NCBI GenBank assembly: GCA_029532415.1
Contig: JAQOTA010000058.1
Location: 248,001-312,000 of the forward strand
Reading direction: 5' to 3'
DNA length: 64,000 nucleotides
Source of the DNA: Marasmius tenuissimus
Taxonomy: Eukaryota; Basidiomycota; Agaricomycetes; Agaricales; Marasmiaceae
Below the pieces are notes generated by a model. It was not told where the DNA came from, did not search any database, and worked only from the letters and a program-made list of their open reading frames with translations. Of the stretch, positions 23,201-30,732 are shown in pieces (the stretch's first letter is position 1; each line of letters starts with the position of its first letter). A program made the translations under genes and the position numbers.

Positions 23201-25849
23201 ATCATGGCCAAACGCCTCGTCGAGTTCGTGCGGCGGGAAACTGCCGCTCTTCGCCTCCAAAAGGCTGTGCGACGGTTCATTCAGAGGAAGAAGTACAAGG
23301 ATACCATCCGTGCAATCGCTCTTTTCCAAAGCCGTATGTTCGCTCTCTTGTTATTTTGTCCCGGTTCCTGATATCAGTTTTCCAGGCATTCGTGGTGTTC
23401 AGGCACGAGGGCGATTCCGGCAGGACAGAACCTCCTTTGCTGCTCTGCGATTACAAAGTTTGTTCCGTGGCTGGTGAGAATCTCTTCGGAAGTCTCCGTC
23501 TTACAGCCAGCTCACTCTATCGTAGCCTCACTCGCCGAACCTTCAGAAAGGATGTCAAGCATGTGGTCTATTTGCAGTCCTGCGTGCGGAGACGTCTTGC
23601 GCGTAAGCGGCTCAAGGCGCTCAAGGCAGAGGCTCGGTCTGTTTCCAAGTTCAAGGAGATATCATATCGACTGGAAAACAAGGTCGTCGAGCTCACACAG
23701 AATCTGCAGAAGCGGACGGAGGAAAAGAAGGAGTTGCAGGGGAAACTCGCGGAAGTGGAAGAGAAGCTCCAGCAATGGGTCACCCGCCACGAGGAGGCCG
23801 ATGGAAAGGCGCGCCAGTTGCAATCGTCTTTGCAAGCTGCTGAGATTGAGCTCTCACGGCGAGACGAGCTATTGGAACAGAAGGTGGAGATCGAGAAACG
23901 TTTGGAAGAGGCACTGGCAAAGGCCACGGAGAAGGAGGAAGCCATCCAAAAACTTACCAACGACCTGGTACGCCAAGCGACACAACTCGAGCAACAGCAA
24001 CGTTCTATCGATACGGCTCCTGCTCGGCAGACGGAGGACACCTCAATTATCATGACCCTCAAGAACGAAGTGAGCAGCCTCCGCGAGCAACTCAACAGAT
24101 CGAATGCTTTGAACGCGCTCACGAGAGGAGCTCGTGTCGAGCCTCCACTTTCTCCCACATTCGCCCCTACCCTCCGCCCCGCCGATGCTGCCGTACCCAA
24201 TGGCACGCCTTCATCACAGCGACACCAGCGCAGGCACAGCTCAGCCGGTGTATTTGCTCTTGCTCCTGGAGACAACCGTACGTCTACCGACGAAATCATG
24301 ATCGACGTCAAGCGAACGCAGGCCATGAACCCTCGTGCCGTCTCAGTCGCTTACAACGGCGAAGATAACTTCCTCCGCTTCCATCAGAATGGCTTACCGG
24401 GTATTCGTGATGACGATTTGGCAGAGGAAAAGATCAGGCTCTTGCAGGATATCAAACGCCTCGACGAGGACGTTCTGGATGGACTGATCAGGGGCTTGAA
24501 GATCCCTGCTCCCAGCTTGACGAATCCTTCTGCGGTGAAGGAAATCTTGTTCCCTGCCAACCTTATCAGCTTGGTGACAAACGAGATGTGGAAGTACGGG
24601 CTCATCCCAGAGAGCGAGAGGTTCCTGGCGAATGTTATGCAAACCATCCAAGCACATGTTATGGTAAGTAATTGTTGTTCCAGTTTGATACTGTCAGATT
24701 CACAGTTTTGCGTAGTCATTCACAGGCGAAGATGCGATCATTCCTGGTATCTTCTGGCTCTCGAACGTTCATGAGATGCTCTCTTTCATTTGCGTTGCCG
24801 AGAGTGATATGCTTCAGGGAATTGGTCCCGGAGAGGAGAACTCCGTCCGACCATTCGACTGGAACGACTACGAGCGATTGGTATCCGTCGTGAAGCACGA
24901 TCTGGACAGCCTGGAGTACAACATCTACCACACATGGATGCTGGAGACCAAAAAGAAACTATCCAAGATGGTTATCCCTGCATTGATTGAGAGCCAGTCG
25001 TTGCCCGGATTCACGACAAGCGACGGAGGAGGACGGCTGTTCAACCGACTGCTGAACGCCAACAGCCAACCGGCTTATAGCATGGACGATATCCTCAACT
25101 TGTTGAACAAGGTGTGGAAGAGCTTGAAGAGCTATTATATGGAGGAGTCCGTGGTACAACAGGTAGTCACGGAGCTCTTGAAGTTAATTGGTGTCACGAG
25201 CTTCAATGATTTATTGATGCGACGGAACTTTTCGTCCTGGAAACGAGGTCGGTGTTATGATTTCTTTTGGAGTGTGGGTATAGAAGCTGAGCCTCTTTCC
25301 AGCGATGCAAATCCAATACAACATCACTCGAATTGAGGAGTGGTGTAAATCTCACGACATGCCTGAAGGGACTCTACAATTAGAACACTTGATGCAAGCC
25401 ACCAAGCTGCTTCAATTGAAGAAGGTAGGCTCTCTCAACTCCGGTCCCACTGGATCTGCGACTGATGGCTCTCGCGTTTCTAGGCAACAGCGGCAGACAT
25501 TGAAATCATCTACGACGTCTGCTGGATGCTGAGCCCGATGCAGATCCAACGGATGTGTACGAACTATTACGTTGCCGACTATGAGGTATGATGCTCCCCC
25601 CATCGCATGGCACCCACGTAAACTGATGAACTCATTTCGCAGAACCCCATCTCCCCTGAGATCCTCCGGGTAGTTGCTGCACGAGTGCAAGCGAATGACC
25701 GCAATGACCATCTCCTCCTTTCTCCAGAGACAGAGGAAGTTGGACCATACGAGCTACCGTTACCACGAGAAGTCTCTGGACTGGAAACATATGTTCCGGC
25801 ATACCTGAACGTGTCACATCTGAGAAGAATGGCCGCGTTGGTTTCATAG
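20202..25849 (+). CDS. MYO2: Class V myosin heavy chain
   Basis: An actin-based motor for secretory vesicles and organelles. The start at 20202 ([14 protein letters not shown]) gives the SH3-like N-terminus. The motor follows: P-loop GESGAGKT, switch region [12 protein letters not shown], relay DIYGFEHF, and the actin-binding region with [12 protein letters not shown] Ser/Pro-rich loop 2-like segment runs from about 22440 to 22620. Six IQ motifs (about 23090-23620, such as [15 protein letters not shown] and IKIQTWWRG) bind light chains. A coiled coil follows (23640-24110), then a dilute/cargo domain ([18 protein letters not shown] near 25100) and a C-terminus ending RRMAALVS at TAG 25849. The length of about 1600 residues suits myosin V. 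Part of the P-loop (GAGKTES) sits on a 22-nt exon at 20865-20886. About sixteen exons. It diverges from COG4. Confidence 0.96.
20865..20886 (+). other. 22-nt microexon encoding the myosin P-loop core
   Basis: The upstream exon ends at 20816 in GGA GAA AG, and a 48-nt intron follows. The 22-nt exon completes Ser and encodes GAGKTES. A 49-nt intron (20887-20935) then leads to AKYIMR. Phases agree only if this microexon is included, and the result is the invariant myosin motif [14 protein letters not shown]. Confidence 0.9.
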
Positions 25850-26020
25850 AGGCTCTTTTGGTGCGTGGATGGTGGAATATTTTGTTGTCTTTTCCTGCTG
25901 CCTTTTGGATTTCTGTTCCGAGTACATTTACGCTGTCACGCCTGAATGATAATTTATGACGCTGCAAACTACGATTCCGAATCAAAAAGTACGCGAGCCG
26001 ACTGAATTTCTACCGAAAAG

Positions 26021-26132
26021 TGACGTCCTTTCGAGAGCATGCGCTGGCGGGGGTGAAGGGGTTCGAGGAACAGACTGCGCAGTGCAGGGCGTGGGACTCG
26101 GGACTTTTTTCAATGACGCCTTGAATGACGTC
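26021..26132. promoter_or_regulatory. Two CRE/ATF-like TGACGTC boxes upstream of the PAP2 gene
   Basis: TGACGTC occurs at 26021-26027 and 26126-26132, with a further TGACG at 26114. The full boxes lie 198 and 93 bp upstream of the start at 26219. TGACGTCA is the consensus for bZIP factors of the ATF/CREB group. These are seven-of-eight matches, so binding is inference. The remainder of the 25850-26218 gap shows only a TATA box. Confidence 0.4.
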
Positions 26133-26166
26133 GAAGTTTTGGTCTATTTTTATCGGGTATGCGCTT

Positions 26167-26174
26167 TATAAAAA
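26167..26174 (+). promoter_or_regulatory. TATA box (TATAAAAA) of the PAP2 gene
   Basis: TATAAAAA lies 52 bp before the ATG at 26219. A good TATA match close to the start is uncommon in this window and suggests a regulated or strongly expressed gene. Confidence 0.5.
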
Positions 26175-26218
26175 GCCACTTGGAGTGGACTTGGTTGAAA
26201 TCAACGTTCCCATTCCCA

Positions 26219-27491
26219 ATGGCTGAGCACAAACGATCTGGAGGTTTCAAGTTCGGAGTCTGGCTCAGGCTTCATGGCGTTGACATCATCACCATGGCCC
26301 TCATGGGCGCTCTCGGACTTGGGATCTACATGGCCCCTCCAGCCCCAAGCAGGTCGTTCCCAGTCTATTTCCAGGATGGTCAAATAGTATACCCACAATT
26401 TGCCTACCCCCTGCGAAAGGTCAGTCATATAACACTAATTATACGGTCAAGCATTCTAACAACAAGCGCAGGAAATTGTACCCATCTTTGCTGCTGCTTT
26501 GATTGCTTTCTTCGTGCCCTTCTTTTTCTTCTGTCTCTTCCAAGTGCGAAGGCGCAGTATCAACGACCTATTGACCACCACACTGGGTCTCCTTAAGAGT
26601 CTCATCACCGCTGCCGTTTTCCAAGTGTGGATCAAATGGCTCATTGGAGGACTTCGACCTCATTTCCTTGACGTGTGTCAACCAAACCTCGACCCCACGG
26701 CCGCACCTACAGGCACGCGAACTATCCAATTCACTGAACCCTTCATACTGACGTAGCCTCTCATACAGGGAACGGATTCCATGCCATAATGTACGATCGA
26801 AAGATATGTACCGGTGACGAAAAGGAAATCAACGACTCTCTCGAGTCAATGCCCTCTGGACATTCCACTGCCGGATGGGCTGGTCTATTCTTCCTCGCCC
26901 TTTACCTCAACGCTCAACTCAAGGTGATGAGCGCACACAACCCAGCCTACTGGAAGATGATCCTCATGTTCTGCCCCCTGCTGGGAGCGTGTTTGATCTC
27001 CGGAGCTTTGACAATTGACGAATGTAAGTACACTTTTGAGCTTCTCTCAATGAACGTTTCTCACCCATGAACCTTTCTCCGTAGATCACCACTGGTACGA
27101 CGTCCTCGCGGGTGCTATCATCGGAATCTCCACTGCTATAGTCGCTTTCCGCTCAACCTTCGCAGCGGTCCTCGACTTCAGGTTTAACCACATTTTGGTC
27201 CCCCGCACAACGTCCCTTTTCCATCGTTCACCATATATGCCTCAGGGAGCTTCCCGAACCGCGCAATATCCGTTCTTCTCCTATAACCCCTCCCAAGAAT
27301 TCGGCTCGGCGGATCTTCCATTCACTCGGGAAGGTGGCTGGGGCTGGGGCCAGGAAGCATTTGTTGGTGCACCAGGTGACGCCACAGCGCTAGGAAGTGG
27401 AGGAGGAGGAGCAGGGCTAGCAGGCGCAGGAGGCGCCTTGGGACGGGCGGAAGCTGGTCACGCAGGACACAACAATGGACATCATCACTGA
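26219..27491 (+). CDS. PAP2-family lipid phosphate phosphatase (Dpp1/Lpp1-like)
   Basis: A multi-pass membrane phosphatase of the PAP2 superfamily, expected to dephosphorylate phosphatidate or diacylglycerol pyrophosphate. The start at 26219 (MAEHKRSGG) is followed by membrane helices (IITMALMGALGLGIYM; IPVFAAAL-like region; LLKSLITAAVFQVWI). Motif 1 is KWLIGGLRP. Motif 2 is SMPSGHST. Motif 3 reads ALTIDEYHHWYD, keeping His and Asp, but the Ser-Arg usual at its start is Ala-Leu. An intron in this region (27024-27085) joins cleanly, so the loss is not a splicing artefact. The C-terminus is Gly/Ala-rich and ends GHNNGHHH. An upstream in-frame start at 26159 is less likely because it overlaps the TATA box. 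Three or four introns. Confidence 0.88.
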
Positions 27492-27861
27492 CATGGACAT
27501 GATTACGGACGTAATGACAAGAATGAAAATGAGAATTAGTATACCACTCTGTATTTAGTCGTATTGCTTTGGATGTTCATAACTCGACAAACACGATGTT
27601 AATCCATACCCTAGTGAGTTCAGATTCATCCCTAGTTAGTTCAGATTTAAAGTTAATAAATTTGGACGTCTTTGATTGAATTCTTCGGGAGAGAGGGTTG
27701 TAATTGGAAGCTTCTCCGACTCAAAACCATGAAAAGACCTTTGATCGGTCCCAAGACGATTTATCCGGAATACATTACATCTGTTGTTCATTGCGTTGCA
27801 TCGAAATCATAATTGAAACTGAATATCTTTTCTTATGCAAAAAGTCCTTGCGGTACCGGCC
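27492..27861. other. Intergenic, convergent PAP2 / PGG-repeat gene
   Basis: 370 bp between two convergent stop codons, presumably two 3' UTRs. AT-rich, with the short phrase CCTAGT(T/G)AGTTCAGATT repeated near 27609 and 27632. No gene seen. Confidence 0.4.
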
Positions 27862-28988
27862 TTAGAACAACTGTGATGAAGTCGTCAACATCGTTCGGCA
27901 TAACACGGTAACAGTGACTTACACTGCCTACGCTATCCTTTCCGCCGGGACCTTGACGCACTCTACATGAACGGCGGCGTTAGACAGTGCGACCATGAGG
28001 CGATAGGGGTGATGGAACTGACCTCCTAGTTGGCTTGAATTCCTCCTGAGCAGGTTCCTCGCCCCATAAGTTCCCGATCGTGCTGTTACCTCCAGGGTTG
28101 GTCCTCACACGCCGGCTAGGAACGAACTTGCTCGAAAAGTCAAATCCAGACTCATCATCGTTGGGCGCAGGGGCTTCAGGGGCCGCGGGGATCGGCGGCG
28201 AGGCAGGGAACTCGGAATCCTATCAGTCCCCCCCCCCACGCTTTGGGATCAGCTATCGTGTCCTTTGCTTGGAAACCGTGGACGACTCACGTCTTTTGGA
28301 GGAGCATTGGCCAACGCGTCCCCTTCGGATTGGAAATCGGAAGCGAAGATGTCTGTATGTTTCCCTCCTGGAGCTTCACGAACGCGACGTGAGGGCTTGA
28401 ACGCGTCCAACTCACTATCCCCAGATTCTGAGGCTGTGTAATCGGTAGATAAGTTTGACGAAGAGAGGTGCCAATCAGAGCGAATACTTGCCAGAAACGC
28501 CAGCAGCAGAGCCAGATGCTGAAACAGCTGGTGCTTCGGATTCGCTGAGCTTTCCGAAGGTGGCATATTCTTTGGAGAACAGAGAGAGAAGTTTAGCATC
28601 CGAGATGGCTGGCTATAGTCGACGAACGAACGCACTCGGTAATTTGGAGATATTGGAGAAATTCGTGTCGACTGTGATTCCAGCAACTCTGTATATGTTT
28701 CATTAACATGCGATCAGCTGGATACGTGGTTGAGAGGCACACCTGAGGAATTCGATCAGGGACCTCTTTGTGAAGACGATTCGCGTCGAGTCCCAATCGA
28801 GCATGCCTAATCGACAATTATCGTCAATTACAGCTGTCGCTCTTCGAGACGACGAACGGCATCACCTAAGCTCGAGGCCCACTCTTTCTCCTTGGCCAAA
28901 TCGACAGGGTTGGAGGGTGTGAAACTGGTAATCGAAGTGAGGAACGGAAGGTACCAAAAGCGAAGAGCAGCACGTACTGGAGGGACAT
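27862..28988 (-). CDS. Unrecognised protein with three RRVR..PGG repeats
   Basis: No family was recognised with certainty. The first exon is 12 nt (28988-28977, MSLQ). A GT-AG intron of about 53 nt leads to FTPSNPVDLAKEKEWASSLG. A 59-nt intron then gives MLDWDSTRIVFTKRSLIEFL. Downstream is DAKLLSLFSKEYATFGKLSE, followed by Ser/Ala-rich linker. Three copies of F-x-P-(S/T)-RRVR-x-x-PGG-(K/N) follow: FKPSRRVREAPGGKHTDIF (28345-28401), FVPSRRVRTNPGGN (28064-28126) and FKPTRRVRQGPGGKDSVGSLF, split by two introns and ending at the stop at 27862. The last residues are SLF. The PGG-x-S...(L/I)F pattern recalls the short motifs of SPIRAL1 and Jupiter/HN1 microtubule proteins, which is a resemblance only. 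An in-frame TAG at 28613-28615 requires either a further intron or a broken gene. Confidence 0.6.
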
Positions 28989-29332
28989 TATGAGATTTGT
29001 AAAGAATGCTTCAGCTGGACACGTTAATGGAGGTTCGGGTTAGAGTTTGGTTGGAGTTACCCAATGCGGCCATTGCCAGTGCGACTGCTCTGGTGTTGAA
29101 ATGTCACGTGGATAGGTAGTAACGTCCAAGCGCCCGAGGAAGCGCTAACAAAGGCGAAGGTTTTGAATTCAAGCGCCCACTGGTTTAGCTTGGAATACTA
29201 ATCACTGTTACTGCTCGCTTTTCATCATAAGTTCTCCCGTCGACATCTCTTGAAAGACAGGAATTGGCGAATTTCTCTTGTCAGAAGTCTTAGAGATACA
29301 AATAACCTTCCGATTGACGGCCAAACAACGTC
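28989..29332. promoter_or_regulatory. Divergent intergenic region, PGG-repeat gene / COQ7
   Basis: 344 bp between divergent starts. The motif CAAGCGCCC occurs twice (near 29128 and 29171), and AGCGC recurs between them. No TATA box or gene seen. Confidence 0.4.
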
Positions 29333-30117
29333 ATGCTCAGACTTGCTCTCCGACGGTCACCACCAACTCAGTTCCATCGGGAATGTCGACGGTTTCTAGC
29401 CTCGAGGGCCTACACTGATCCCTCTTCATCAAATGACCCCGCCATAACCACCACACCCAGCAATATCACGGAGGAGCAACGTGCTGCACTCGACAGTGCT
29501 CTACGGATTGACCAAGCGGGTGAAATCGCAGCAAATGCGATCTATCGTGGACAGCACTTCATTCTCGGAAAGGATCGCGCAGTTGGAGAATTGATACAGG
29601 TGCGGAACCGTACGACTACATTCAAGACTGGAACTCATTGATTCACCTTCAGGATATGTGGGATCAAGAGAAGAAACACTTGGAGGTCATGGACAAACTA
29701 CAAGTACAGCATAACATACGACCAACGCTTCTTTCACCCGTTGCCCAAGTGGCTGGGTTCGGTTTGGGTGCTGTCACCGCTCTCATGGGTAAAGAAGCTG
29801 CTATGGCGTGCACAGAAGCGGTAGAGACGGTTATTGGGGAACACTATAACGAGTGAGTGGTCTTGAGAGAATGAGTCAGGCCCATGATATTCACGTCCGG
29901 TTCATCTAGCCAACTGAAGGAAATGGAGTCTCTGCCCTCTGACCATCCTAGTGTTCCTCTATTGAGGAAAGTCGTGGAAGAGTTCCGAGACGATGAGTTG
30001 GAACACCTCGACATTGCTGTCGTGCATCATGCACAAAGAGCACCAGCCCACGCTCTTCTGAGTAGCGTCATCGGTGTAGGATGTAAGGTAGCCATTGAAC
30101 TATGCAGGAGAGTCTAA
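29333..30117 (+). CDS. COQ7: 5-demethoxyubiquinone hydroxylase, mitochondrial (COQ7/CAT5)
   Basis: A di-iron hydroxylase of ubiquinone biosynthesis that converts demethoxyubiquinone to demethylubiquinone on the matrix side of the inner membrane. The N-terminus is Arg-rich and lacks acids ([20 protein letters not shown]), as in a mitochondrial presequence. The iron ligands are visible: Glu in IDQAGE, Glu and His in DQEKKHLE, Glu in [12 protein letters not shown], and Glu/His in [10 protein letters not shown]. The hydrophobic segment [10 protein letters not shown] lies between them. Introns fall near 29600 (before DMWDQ) and 29853-29909 (joining YND to QLKEM). The stop at 30117 gives the typical end VAIELCRRV. 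All ligands are present, so it should be active. It ends 30 bp from the convergent complex I-like gene. Confidence 0.96.
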
Positions 30118-30147
30118 AATTCTGATTATTCGGACGTGTGCTACTCT

Positions 30148-30634
30148 TTACTCTGCGTCTGGTTTTGCTGCCGTGAGTTGCTGGGTCTTGCGAGCTCCCC
30201 ACCACTTCCATCTATACTGTAACCAGGTTGAGAGAGTGGTCAAAGTGAAAAGCGAGAATATGGACGCACGTCAGTCTGAGAAGCCAGCGCGAACATGGTC
30301 GTTGGTAGAATAACAACTCCCCAAAGAATGATTCTGACATTTTGTGGGGTCCATTTGAAACGAAGGTAGTGTTGCTCTCTCTAGAGAGAAGAAACGCTCG
30401 TCAGGAAAGGCCATAATTGCTCCGAGTCGAGTACAGAACTTGCCCAGATGTTGAACTTCTCTACCGCGGGATCTTCCTAAGCATGTCCAATTTCGGTGAG
30501 ATTCGGAAAACAAGAATAATGACTCTGGCACTACACACCCTCAGAGAACCTGTAATAAAGACAGTCATATCTCAGTCAGCATGACAAGGCAATCTTGTAG
30601 AGTCAGTGAGGCACGTACCATGACCTCCAGCCAT
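30148..30634 (-). CDS. Small membrane protein, putative complex I accessory subunit (NDUFB4/B15-like)
   Basis: A gene of about 79 residues in five exons, too fragmented to show as one frame. The 16-nt first exon (30634-30619, MAGGH) joins GSLR, then EDPAVEKFNIW, then REQHYLRFKWTPQNVRII, LWGVVILPTTMFALASQTD and YRWKWWGARKTQQL, with a stop at 30148. One hydrophobic helix follows a basic RFKWTP stretch, and the tail is basic. This layout (MAG.H start, DPA.E, a (R/K)W.P block before a single membrane span) resembles the small B15/NDUFB4-type subunit of fungal complex I. The intron after NIW (30381-30443) best reads as GC-AG. The next gene upstream starts 98 bp away and COQ7 ends 30 bp beyond. The gene model is strong, the family name less so. 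Confidence 0.6.
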
Positions 30635-30732
30635 GATGGAATTGAAGGACGCTTTATTTGTCCCTTGTTTGTACGATCTTCCCTTTAACCATCATCATCT
30701 AACCGCAGGCTCACTGCACCTGTCAAGCGGTC
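30635..30732. promoter_or_regulatory. 98-bp divergent promoter, complex I-like subunit / RBM5-like gene
   Basis: Two start codons 98 bp apart on opposite strands. No TATA box seen. Confidence 0.45.

Noticed and set aside
23474..24326. Alternative frames on both strands across the myosin coiled coil
   Set aside because: Arg/Ser-rich shadows of Glu/Lys codons. The myosin frame carries the IQ motifs and joins correctly at both ends.
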